NCBI GenBank assembly: GCA_028749105.1
Contig: JAQUQF010000084.1
Span: forward strand, 1 to 7,353
Length of the DNA stretch: 7,353 nucleotides
Direction: 5' to 3'
From: Acidobacteriota bacterium
Lineage (GTDB): Bacteria > Acidobacteriota > Aminicenantia > UBA2199
The notes beneath the pieces are model-generated. The model was not told the origin of the DNA, made no database searches, and saw only the letters and a program-made list of their open reading frames with translations. Position numbers and translations under genes: made by a program. Numbering within the stretch: position 1 is the stretch's first letter; each line of letters opens with the position of its first letter. This document shows positions 1-5,432 of this stretch, piece by piece.

Positions 1-90
1 GGCCTTGCCCGCGGCAAAAGCGCCGGGCGGAATGGCGGCGAGAATCACCGTACCCACCAGGATCGGGAAAAATCTCCATTTATTTTTCAA
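1..90 (-). CDS. Exported protein, N-terminal 30 codons only (partial)
   Basis: The frame opens with TTG at 90 and continues past the left edge. The encoded start is LKNKWRFFPILVGTVILAA followed by IPPGAFAAGKA (initiator read as Met). It has a basic N-region (K2, K4, R6), a hydrophobic core at residues 7-20 and an AFA-A site for signal peptidase I near residues 24-27, so it is a typical Sec signal peptide. The TTG start is chosen because AAGGAG lies 8 nt upstream (minus strand, 99-104), no in-frame ATG exists, and the out-of-frame ATG nearby gives no signal sequence. A candidate promoter lies at 148-176. The mature protein is outside the window, so its function cannot be named. Confidence 0.7.
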   Translation of the reverse strand, partial: MKNKWRFFPILVGTVILAAIPPGAFAAGKA

Positions 91-147
91 TGCGTTGACT
101 CCTTGACGGCAGGTCGCAGACCGCAAAAGACTGCCTTTGCCATCACG

Positions 148-176
148 ATCTTATAACGAATCCGGGTGAACCGCAA
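148..176 (-). promoter_or_regulatory. Candidate sigma70-type promoter for the exported protein gene
   Basis: On the minus strand, TTGCGG (176-171) and TAAGAT (153-148) are separated by 17 bp. A TATAAG overlapping the -10 gives a second possibility with a 15-bp spacer. It lies about 58 bp upstream of the TTG start at 90. Assigned by eye only. Confidence 0.4.
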
Positions 177-223
177 CCGCCGGGGGCTGCCCGTTGCACA
201 CACCCCTGCCGGGGATCAGCGCA

Positions 224-901
224 TCATCCTTTTTTCCGCCCGGCGATCCACCCCACCAGCGGCGGGACCCAGCAAAGGTCTGCGATGACGGTTTCCAGCG
301 CGGTGGAAAACTGCGTGTCGGGCACGAACCCGAGCCAGCGGGCCGCCAGCAGCCCGAGGGGAACGATCAGGATGATGGCCAGGCTGGAGACCATCACCGG
401 GTTTTTGCGGTACCTGGCCAAGGCCGGGGCAAGGGCTTTTTCCCGCCGATAAAGGAAAACGAACCCCGCAATGTTCGCCCCGATCTGATCGGCAAGGGCG
501 TAAAAGTAAGGGATATAAAAAGCCTCGACCCCATACACGTTGATCCCCAGGAGGCGGCTGCCCCAGTCGATGACCCAGGGGAAGCCCATCCCCAGGAGCT
601 TGCCCCAGCCATATGCCTGGGCCATGCTGCCGCTGGCGCCCGAAACGCGCTTGCGGATCGCGAAGATCCCCTCGAAGATGCTTTCGCCCTCGCCCGACAA
701 GGTGCGCACGAGCCACTGCCCGATGGCGCTGCCCTGGAACCCGAAGTGATCCAGCAGCGCGCCCGTCAATAGACCGCCGGCAAAACCGCCGCCGGTGTAT
801 TTGATCAGTTCGCCGAACTCCTCGCCCTGGCCTTCTTCTTCAAGTTCACGAATCTCTTTTTTAGACATTTCGGCTTCGCCCCGTGATATTTCCTTGCCCA
901 T
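224..901 (-). CDS. Multi-pass membrane protein of unknown function
   Basis: This 225-residue protein is not one I recognise. Residues 1-32 are strongly charged and acidic (EIRELEEEGQGEEFGE), which suggests a cytoplasmic, perhaps coiled, N-terminus. A Gly-rich hydrophobic stretch follows (36-52, TGGGFAGGLLTGALL). Further likely membrane segments lie near 101-120, 128-151, 169-191 and 203-221, and the C-terminus is basic (GRKKG). A charged loop at 70-86 and a YRREKALAP loop at 151-160 separate them. The start is uncertain: ATG at 901 and ATG at 868 (giving MSKKEIREL) both lack a convincing Shine-Dalgarno. It lies 71 bp after the stop of the gene at 973-1695 with no clear promoter between, so co-transcription is plausible. 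The long plus-strand open frame over the same bases is judged a GC-rich antisense shadow, since only this strand gives ordered membrane helices. Confidence 0.75.
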   Translation of the reverse strand: MGKEISRGEAEMSKKEIRELEEEGQGEEFGELIKYTGGGFAGGLLTGALLDHFGFQGSAIGQWLVRTLSGEGESIFEGIFAIRKRVSGASGSMAQAYGWGKLLGMGFPWVIDWGSRLLGINVYGVEAFYIPYFYALADQIGANIAGFVFLYRREKALAPALARYRKNPVMVSSLAIILIVPLGLLAARWLGFVPDTQFSTALETVIADLCWVPPLVGWIAGRKKG

Positions 902-972
902 AATTCTTTGACTTCGAATCTCTTCTTCGTGACAGCTTCTTCCCCGGTGCCTGCCCTAGTATTTGCAGCGCT

Positions 973-1695
973 TCAACGGTCCGTCCCCAATCCCGCCTCA
1001 TCCTTTAAAGCCTCCGCTCGACGAATACCGGATCGCGCCAGGACGATGCCGACGGCCGTCACCCAGAGCATCAGCAGCGGCAGCGAGGCATATGCCGCCG
1101 GCGACAGGCTGTCGAGCAGGAACAGGAAGCCCAGGCCGGAAAGGAAGATCGTCGCCGCCAGCGCCAGGGACGTCCAGGCCAGCCACATCGGCAAACGGGC
1201 CTTGCCGTTGCGTATCAGCCGGAATCCGGTCAGGGCGAAAACGGCCATCAGCAGCATCTTCACGCCGTCGATGCGGTTGAGGACAGCGAAAACCGCTTTG
1301 GCCGCATCCGCCCGGTTGCCGGGCACCAGGGACAGGCAGAGATAGGCGCCCAGGCAGAATTGCGTGAAGGAAATGGCCGCCGCCGCCAGGCCCGCCGCCA
1401 GGATCGTCCTGCCGAGCAGCGTCTCGTTCGCCGCCAGGGCGTATCTGGCCAGGCAGACCAACACGATTCCCAGGGTGACGGCCGGCAGGCCCTCCGTAAA
1501 AAAGAACTGCACGAACGCGACAGCTTCATGGCCCGCATACATGCGGATCAGCTCCGCTCCCGATTTCGTCACGTCGGCCGATGACGACCAGACGCTCAGC
1601 CCGACGATCCAGCTCACGCTGAACAAAATTCCCGCCCAGGCCGGAAGCCGGAGCAGATCGTTTCCCCGCGACGACGGAGAAGAGTTGTCATTCAT
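973..1695 (-). CDS. Six-helix integral membrane protein, family not identified
   Basis: This 240-residue protein has about six predicted membrane spans near residues 18-38, 58-84, 93-124, 143-162, 169-194 and 202-221. The polar N-terminus is MNDNSSPSSRGND. A short extracytoplasmic or cytoplasmic loop (40-56, DVTKSGAELIRMYAGHE) separates spans 1 and 2. The overall pattern resembles uncharacterised small membrane proteins of the DUF4386 kind, but I see no diagnostic motif, so this is only a suggestion. The start is well supported: GGGAGG (1709-1704) stands 8 nt before ATG at 1695, with a good promoter further up. The C-terminal tail (222-240) is charged and probably cytoplasmic. No catalytic residues are evident. 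Confidence 0.8.
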   Translation of the reverse strand: MNDNSSPSSRGNDLLRLPAWAGILFSVSWIVGLSVWSSSADVTKSGAELIRMYAGHEAVAFVQFFFTEGLPAVTLGIVLVCLARYALAANETLLGRTILAAGLAAAAISFTQFCLGAYLCLSLVPGNRADAAKAVFAVLNRIDGVKMLLMAVFALTGFRLIRNGKARLPMWLAWTSLALAATIFLSGLGFLFLLDSLSPAAYASLPLLMLWVTAVGIVLARSGIRRAEALKDEAGLGTDR

Positions 1696-1745
1696 TCTTC
1701 ATGCCTCCCGGAGTCGGAGCATCGCTTCAGAATATCGCTGAAAGA

Positions 1746-1774
1746 ATTTTAGGAAACCGGCAGCGAAAATGCAA
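1746..1774 (-). promoter_or_regulatory. Sigma70-type promoter for the six-helix membrane protein gene
   Basis: On the minus strand, TTGCAT (1774-1769) and TAAAAT (1751-1746) are separated by 17 bp. The expected transcript start near 1739 leaves a leader of about 44 nt that contains the GGGAGG ribosome site. This is among the best promoter matches in the window. Confidence 0.55.
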
Positions 1775-1863
1775 TCTGCTTTCTTTATTTCCCGGTATGC
1801 TGAATGCAAGCAACGTTCCCCATATCCCATTATTGTTTTCAATGTCTAATATTAAAGCCTAAT

Positions 1864-1890
1864 CCCGGAGACACTCAAGCGCTGTCTCGG
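1864..1890 (-). terminator. Possible hairpin terminator after the lipoprotein gene
   Basis: GAGACA (1868-1873) and TGTCTC (1883-1888) form a 6-bp stem with a 9-nt loop. The stem extends by flanking CCG/CGG pairs across a single bulged base. It begins 14 nt after the stop codon of the minus-strand gene at 1904. The following minus-strand sequence is AT-rich (CTTTAATATT) but lacks a proper T-run, so it could equally be a simple mRNA-end stem. The remainder of 1696-1903 shows nothing else apart from the promoter at 1746-1774. Confidence 0.35.
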
Positions 1891-1903
1891 CCGTCTGAAT
1901 CAA

Positions 1904-2359
1904 CTAGTCGGACAAGCGGCGGGCAATGAAGCTGCCTATCTCGGCCCCCTTCTCGTAGTCCCAGATTTCGTTGCCCGAGTCCGGAATGCCGGTGGAATAG
2001 ATCTTCCCGACCAACTCACCCTCGTCCGGCATCTTACCCTCCCAGAGGAAGCGGAAAACAATGTGCGTGTTATAGACGGGATAATGGAGCAGCAGGCGGA
2101 AGCTATCGCCACGACAGTCGTAGCCATTTAGATCCTGGCTACTTAGGGCGTCGATGCGATAGGTGTTGTCCGCATTCATCCGCACGCTCCACTCGGCGTC
2201 GATGTACATGGAATATTCCGTCACATTATTTTGGAAAATCCAGGTGCCCAGCAAGTCGGAGATATCGATGCTGTTCTTTTTGCAGGACGGCTGGGCCAGG
2301 ACGGCAACGAAAAGAATGAAGGGCAGGATCGAATATTTTCGCGACTGAATTCTTTTCAT
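1904..2359 (-). CDS. Small putative lipoprotein, lipocalin-like style
   Basis: This 151-residue exported protein has a basic N-terminus (MKRIQSRK), a hydrophobic core at residues 11-22 and a cysteine at 26 in the context LAQPSCKKN. That resembles a lipoprotein signal, although the lipobox is imperfect (Gln at -3, Pro at -2). The mature part starts with a Ser/Asp/Ile-rich linker and then LLGTWIF (36-42), the kind of opening seen in small lipocalin-like bacterial lipoproteins. Several beta-like stretches rich in Tyr, Phe and Trp follow. A lipocalin-type beta-barrel is an inference from this pattern, not from a conserved signature. The ATG at 2359 is preceded by GAGG 6 nt upstream and by a promoter. 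The gene stands alone. It is less GC-rich than the neighbouring genes, which may mean separate ancestry. Confidence 0.75.
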   Translation of the reverse strand: MKRIQSRKYSILPFILFVAVLAQPSCKKNSIDISDLLGTWIFQNNVTEYSMYIDAEWSVRMNADNTYRIDALSSQDLNGYDCRGDSFRLLLHYPVYNTHIVFRFLWEGKMPDEGELVGKIYSTGIPDSGNEIWDYEKGAEIGSFIARRLSD

Positions 2360-2377
2360 TTTTGTCCTCGCTTGCCT

Positions 2378-2405
2378 ATTTTAACCATGATATTTTTAAA
2401 ATCAA
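2378..2405 (-). promoter_or_regulatory. Sigma70-type promoter for the putative lipoprotein gene
   Basis: On the minus strand, TTGATT (2405-2400) and TAAAAT (2383-2378) are separated by 16 bp, in AT-rich DNA. The start codon is 18 bp past the -10 box, so the leader would be short but would include GAGG. The rest of the gap (2406-2510) shows no further feature I can support. Confidence 0.45.
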
Positions 2406-2510
2406 TAGCAAGCGCTACCCTGTTCATTATCTTAAATACACAGATTAACAGTCCCATTCCCCCCTGCACTCAGCGACAAACCTCACGCTTACGGCTTTTA
2501 CGGAAATGAA

Positions 2511-2786
2511 TCAAGCCCTTGATCTGGCGTCTTTTCTGTAGAACGCAATCAAACATACCGTTATAAACACGAATATAAGAACCACGATGCTGGAAAAAAC
2601 CAGCACGGTGCCCTTGCCCGTGACCTGGTATTGGATCACCGCGTAGAAGATGGCGATGGCGGAAGAGAGCAGCCAGACCAGCCAGGAGGTCAGGGAAATA
2701 TCCTTGCTGGACTTGTTGGCGATGATCTTCTTCCATTGCGGGAAACAGGCGATCACGCCAGCAACGGCACGCAACCTTTTCCGAAT
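2511..2786 (-). pseudogene. Decayed PQ-loop / SemiSWEET-like gene, left copy (5' end lost, frameshifted)
   Basis: This is a diverged copy of the intact gene at 4897-5205. From the PQWKK motif to the stop I count about 41 differences in 228 bases (roughly 82% identity), with about three quarters of residues identical. Shared landmarks are PQWKKI, DIS.TSWLVWLLSS, FYAVIQY and FVFITVCLIA. Upstream of PQWKK, homology continues in another frame (FGKGCVPLLA against FLQGCVPLLS), because the left copy lacks one base near 2755; in the ancestral frame this gives a TGA. The first part of the gene, including start codon and ribosome site, is missing, and repeat DNA begins at 2787. The new frame stays open back to an ATG at 2903, giving a 130-codon chimera whose N-terminus comes from repeats. 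That ATG has only AGGGG directly abutting it, so translation is doubtful. No residues known to matter in the PQ-loop body are visibly lost. Confidence 0.7.
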
Positions 2787-2934
2787 GTAGGGGCGGGTCT
2801 GTGACCCGCCCGCAGGACAAATTCCCAATCCCAAGCACCAAATTCCAATGACCCAAACGCAGAAAAATCCGTAGGGCACGGCGTGCCGTGCCCAACAATT
2901 CATCCCCTATCGTAGGGGCACAATCTTCGCGCCC
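2787..2934. repeat. Cluster of palindromic dispersed-repeat units
   Basis: Three short units each begin GTAGGG and end GCCC: 2787-2811, 2871-2893 and 2912-2934. The first contains the perfect inverted repeat GGGCGGGTC/GACCCGCCC (2791-2799, 2803-2811; 3-nt loop). The second contains GGGCACGGC/GCCGTGCCC (2874-2882, 2885-2893; 2-nt gap). CCCCTA/TAGGGG (2904-2909, 2913-2918) forms a small stem leading into the third. Between units one and two lies a sequence with AAATTCC at 2819 and 2840, a 21-bp internal period. From general experience, motifs of this kind recur as non-coding interspersed repeats in many environmental bacterial genomes, but copy number in this genome cannot be judged here. No target-site duplication was found. 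The cluster directly abuts the broken 5' end of the left PQ-loop copy. Confidence 0.7.
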
Positions 2935-3036
2935 GTAAAATCATCGTTTTATGTCTCAGATACTGCATGCAATATATTTCGTCTTATAAATATATAAGTA
3001 CCTTGTACATGCACATTATTGCGTGTCAAACGAATG

Positions 3037-3066
3037 ATTTAACTGTTTGATAAACCGCAGTTAAAT
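3037..3066. promoter_or_regulatory. Inverted repeat upstream of hipB, candidate operator
   Basis: ATTTAACTG (3037-3045) and CAGTTAAAT (3058-3066) are perfect 9-bp arms around a 12-bp spacer. The spacer side contains a second small dyad, GTTT-GAT-AAAC (3045-3055). A dimeric HTH repressor such as HipB would suit such a site. Alternatively it is a stem ending a transcript. The surrounding 2936-3135 stretch is AT-rich and has no open frame I would call a gene. Confidence 0.4.
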
Positions 3067-3116
3067 GCGTTTTATTACCTAATATTGCGATTAAAGTGCA
3101 TTTTATTGCGTTTTAT
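3066..3116 (+). repeat. Three iteron-like 10-bp boxes in the hipB control region
   Basis: TGCGTTTTAT occurs at 3066-3075 and 3107-3116, and TGCATTTTAT at 3097-3106, directly abutting the last box. Start-to-start distances are 31 and 10 bp, about three and one helical turns, so all boxes would lie on one face of the DNA. They end just before the TTGACA box at 3119. TTAAA also precedes the first two boxes (3061 and 3091). Position and phasing suggest binding sites for HipB or another regulator. Confidence 0.4.
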
Positions 3117-3118
3117 GC

Positions 3119-3147
3119 TTGACAATTAATTTCTCACCTGCCAGACT
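3119..3147 (+). promoter_or_regulatory. Candidate hipBA promoter
   Basis: A consensus -35 TTGACA (3119-3124) lies immediately after the repeated boxes. A 17-bp spacer leads to CAGACT (3142-3147), a weak -10. Transcription would then begin close to 3154, which is also the first ATG of hipB, so the mRNA could be leaderless. This fits the absence of a clear ribosome site in front of hipB. Confidence 0.4.
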
Positions 3148-3153
3148 TGGGCT

Positions 3154-3477
3154 ATGAACCTGGCAAACATGAGTGACAAAGCGATCCTGAGCGAACTGGG
3201 AAACCGCTTGCAGCGCGAGCGCTTGAATCGCAATATGACCCAATCAGAGTTGGCGGTGAAATCCGGAGTATCCGTGCGGGCGCTGCAATACCTGGAAACG
3301 GGACGGTCATGCACGCTGGCTTCCATGATCAAGATCCTCAGGGCCATGGGAAGCCTGGCCTCACTGGATGCCTTTTTCCCCGAAAGCGGACCAAGCCCGG
3401 TGCAACTTGCCAGGTTGAAAGGTCGGGAAAGGGAAAGAGCCTCCGGCATTGGCGAAAAACGTGGCAAGAAGAAATAA
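3154..3477 (+). CDS. hipB: HipB-like antitoxin, XRE-family DNA-binding protein
   Basis: This 107-residue helix-turn-helix protein is encoded directly ahead of hipA and is expected to bind and neutralise the HipA kinase and repress the shared promoter. The Cro/C1-type HTH spans about residues 15-68: LGNRLQRERLNRNMTQ, then helix 2 at 29-38 (TQSELAVKSG) and recognition helix 3 at 39-50 (VSVRALQYLETG), followed by the usual capping helices (SMIKILRAMG). The C-terminal 30 residues are highly basic (ending EKRGKKK) and overlap the hipA start. Either ATG 3154 or ATG 3169 (MSDKA) could initiate, and neither has a good Shine-Dalgarno. The first is chosen because the promoter geometry would make it a leaderless start. 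The upstream palindrome and boxes are probable self-binding sites. Identification rests on the HTH plus the hipA neighbour. Confidence 0.88.
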   Translation: MNLANMSDKAILSELGNRLQRERLNRNMTQSELAVKSGVSVRALQYLETGRSCTLASMIKILRAMGSLASLDAFFPESGPSPVQLARLKGRERERASGIGEKRGKKK

Positions 3478-4795
3478 TCCGACTACCGCCTCGCGCGGCA
3501 AGCGGGTGGATTTTGCCTGGGTTCGATTGTGGGACCGGTATGCCGGCGTGGTGGCCTGGAACAAAGAGCGCGATATCGGAGAGTTCGAATACGAGGCCTC
3601 CTTTCTAAAGCAAGGATTGGAGATAGCCCCGCTGACGATGCCCTTGCGCAGCGGCATATTTTCGTTTCCCCTGCTGAACAAGGAAACCTACCACCGACTG
3701 CCGGGCCTGCTGGCCGATGCGCTGCCCGACCGCTTCGGCAATGCCATCATCAATGCCTGGCTGTCGCGAAATGGGCGCTCCATGGATGACTTCACGTCGC
3801 TGGAACGACTCTGCTATATGTGGAACCGGGCCATGGGCGCTCTCGAGTTCAAGCCAACATGCGGTCCAGGGCCGGGAAAAGCGGTTCCGATCGAGATCGG
3901 AGAACTTTCGCGGTTGGCAGCCGACATTCTGCATCATCGGACAGACTGGGCGGTGAACTTGAAAGGAAGCCGGGCAGAAGAGTTAAAAACGATCATTCGT
4001 ATAGGCACGTCTGCGGGCGGCAACAGGGCCAAGGCGGTAATCGCTTGGAATCCAAGGACGGAGGCGGTGCGCTCCGGCCAGGTCCTTCCACCTCCCGGAT
4101 TCGAGTCCTGGATATTGAAATTCGACGGAATGAAGGATGCGTCGCTGGGAGATCCCCAGGGTTATGGGAAGCTGGAATACGTTTATCATCTGATGGCGAT
4201 CAAGGCCGGAATCGAAATGACTGCCTGCCGTCTGCTCAGGGAAGGGCCCCGGGCGCATTTCATGACGCGGCGCTTCGATCGCGATGACAGCGGCAAGATC
4301 CATATGCAGTCACTTTGCGCCATGGCCCATTACGATTTCAATGCCACCGGTCAATACAGCTACGAGCAAGCCCTGCAGGTCATCCAGCAACTCAATCTGG
4401 GTTATCCGGCCATGGAGGAGCTTTTCAGACGCATGGTTTTCAATGTGATGGCCCGCAACCAGGACGACCACACGCGCAATATCGCTTTTCTCATGGACCG
4501 TCAGGGCCACTGGCGGCTCAGCCCGGCATTCGATGTGGTCTGGGCATATCACCCTTCCGGCAAATATACCCATCGGCATCAAATGAGCATCAACGGCAGG
4601 CGAGACGACTTCAGCAGAAAGGACCTGCTTGCGGTGGCCGATCAATTCGGCATCAGGAATACCGGCGTCATTATAGAACAAGTAGCTGAAGCTGTGGCGG
4701 CATGGAGTGCTCTGGCAGCCGAGCAAGAAGTGCCGAAGGAATTGCGTTCCGCTGTCCAGAAGAGTCTTCGCCTGGGCATGGTCACGAAAAAATAG
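3449..4795 (+). CDS. hipA: HipA-family serine/threonine kinase toxin
   Basis: This 448-residue protein has the full HipA layout. The N-terminal subdomain (about 20-135) carries LPDRFGNAIINAWL and RAMGALEF. The kinase core follows: GTSAGGNRAKAV (186-197), where S188 matches the regulatory autophosphorylation serine of E. coli HipA (S150); WILKF with K224 as the ATP lysine; the catalytic segment NQDDHTRN with D339 and N344 matching D309 and N314; and LSPAFD with D362 as the metal-binding aspartate. HQMSINGRRDDF (377-388) is also typical of the family. HipA proteins phosphorylate translation factors (GltX in E. coli) and cause growth arrest; the target here is unknown. The frame starts at TTG 3449, overlapping hipB by 29 bp with AAAGAG 9 nt upstream. 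GTG 3461 is the alternative, and no ATG occurs before residue 64. The overlap suggests translational coupling. All key residues are present, so it is probably active. Confidence 0.92.
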   Translation: MAKNVARRNNPTTASRGKRVDFAWVRLWDRYAGVVAWNKERDIGEFEYEASFLKQGLEIAPLTMPLRSGIFSFPLLNKETYHRLPGLLADALPDRFGNAIINAWLSRNGRSMDDFTSLERLCYMWNRAMGALEFKPTCGPGPGKAVPIEIGELSRLAADILHHRTDWAVNLKGSRAEELKTIIRIGTSAGGNRAKAVIAWNPRTEAVRSGQVLPPPGFESWILKFDGMKDASLGDPQGYGKLEYVYHLMAIKAGIEMTACRLLREGPRAHFMTRRFDRDDSGKIHMQSLCAMAHYDFNATGQYSYEQALQVIQQLNLGYPAMEELFRRMVFNVMARNQDDHTRNIAFLMDRQGHWRLSPAFDVVWAYHPSGKYTHRHQMSINGRRDDFSRKDLLAVADQFGIRNTGVIIEQVAEAVAAWSALAAEQEVPKELRSAVQKSLRLGMVTKK

Positions 4796-4896
4796 GACCG
4801 CCAACGGAATTCATTCCATATGCCGGCAGGCTTATTGCCCCAAGAATTTACTATAGGTTACTTTTTTTCTAACGGTTGCAGCTTTTCTATGACGAA

Positions 4897-5205
4897 TCAA
4901 GCTCCTGTCCTATCACCATTTCTGTAGAGCGCAATCAGACATACGGTTATAAACACAAATACAAGAGCCAGCACGCTGGAAAAGATCAGCGTCGTGCCCT
5001 TGCCGGTGATCTTGTATTGAATAACGGCATAGAAAATGGCGATGGCCGATGAGAGCAGCCAGACCAGCCAGGAGGTCATCGAAATATCCCTGCTGGACCT
5101 GTTGGCGACTATTTTTTTCCATTGCGGGAGATAGGCAACCAATGACAACAGAGGCACGCATCCCTGTAGAAAGTTGGCGACGATCACGATTTTTTCAGCC
5201 GGCAT
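4897..5205 (-). CDS. PQ-loop / SemiSWEET-like small membrane transporter, intact copy
   Basis: This 102-residue protein has three likely membrane helices (about 6-24, 38-56 and 66-87), the three-helix bundle of SemiSWEET/PQ-loop proteins. The signature Pro-Gln closes helix 1 (LVAYLPQWKK), followed by the short basic linker RSSRDIS and then TSWLVWLLSS. SemiSWEETs dimerise to move small sugars across the membrane; whether this member carries sugar is unknown. The frame opens upstream at ATG 5226, but ATG 5205 is preferred because GAGGAG (5218-5213) stands 7 nt before it. The length is normal for the family (about 85-110). It converges on hipA, with 101 bp between the stops and no clear terminator there, only a small GGAAT/ATTCC stem at 4806-4817. 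It is the intact paralogue of the broken gene at 2511-2786. Confidence 0.82.
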   Translation of the reverse strand: MPAEKIVIVANFLQGCVPLLSLVAYLPQWKKIVANRSSRDISMTSWLVWLLSSAIAIFYAVIQYKITGKGTTLIFSSVLALVFVFITVCLIALYRNGDRTGA

Positions 5206-5236
5206 CCTTAGTCTCCTCATATTCATAATAGATCAC

Positions 5237-5265
5237 AATATATACTCATTGATCATCGCGGTAAA
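5237..5265 (-). promoter_or_regulatory. Sigma70-type promoter for the intact PQ-loop gene
   Basis: On the minus strand, TTTACC (5265-5260) and TATATT (5242-5237) are separated by 17 bp. The -10 lies 31 bp upstream of the chosen ATG at 5205, leaving room for the GAGGAG ribosome site. Confidence 0.45.
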
Positions 5266-5280
5266 GGATTGACCGTCTCT

Positions 5281-5430
5281 TCAGCGGTCCAGCTTGCGGC
5301 GGAGAAAATCGAGGATTGCCGCCCAGGAACGGTAGCCGCCGCCGGAATCGCCGCTTTTTCGACTGCGCGTTGCGATCGCAGGAGAGGGTTTGAAACTTGC
5401 CCGCACAAAATCCAGTTTACGACCCGCAAT
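5281..5430 (-). pseudogene. Possible gene remnant: 49-codon open stretch after the glycosyltransferase
   Basis: Two bases after the glycosyltransferase stop, a minus-strand frame is open from 5430 to TGA at 5281. It begins IAGRKLDFVRASF and ends GGGYRSWAAI then LDFLRRKLDR. There is no ATG and no ribosome site; the only plausible initiators are ATT 5430 and GTG 5406. The ending resembles the final helix of alpha/beta-hydrolase or prolyl-oligopeptidase-type proteins, which often close with a W..xLDFL..xL helix. It could therefore be the 3' stump of a deleted gene. A chance open frame in GC-rich DNA is a real alternative. Nothing else was found in 5206-5432 besides the promoter at 5237-5265. Confidence 0.25.
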
Positions 5431-5432
5431 GA

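Noticed and set aside
203..214. CCCC-TGCC-GGGG small hairpin after the gene at 224-901
   Set aside because: Only a 4-bp stem and no T-run on the minus strand; not a credible terminator.
194..772. Long plus-strand open frame (192 codons) opposite the membrane protein gene
   Set aside because: Pro/Arg/Gly/Asp-rich product without domains or ribosome site; antisense shadow of a GC-rich gene whose minus-strand product has ordered membrane helices.
908..1345. Plus-strand 145-codon open frame
   Set aside because: Low-complexity Ala/Arg/Ser composition, antisense to the six-helix membrane protein that has promoter and ribosome site.
2470..2898. Minus-strand 142-codon frame over the left PQ-loop copy
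   Set aside because: It reads the PQ-loop region out of frame (LLAGLAALFRHRHLL) and the repeats in another frame; no family resemblance.
2787..2934. Possible CRISPR array or rho-independent terminator
   Set aside because: Units are too few, unevenly spaced and differ in their centres; the stems are not followed by T-runs.
2935..3036. Search for the lost 5' end of the left PQ-loop copy beyond the repeat cluster
   Set aside because: Compared with the start and leader of the intact copy (5180-5265), only general AT-richness is shared; no alignable start region or target duplication.
3066..3116. Iteron-type replication origin
   Set aside because: Boxes are only 10 bp, three in number, and no replication initiator gene or DnaA boxes are seen; an operator is more likely.
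3126..3467. Minus-strand 113-codon frame opposite hipB
   Set aside because: Antisense of a clear HTH gene; no start signals and no recognisable domain.
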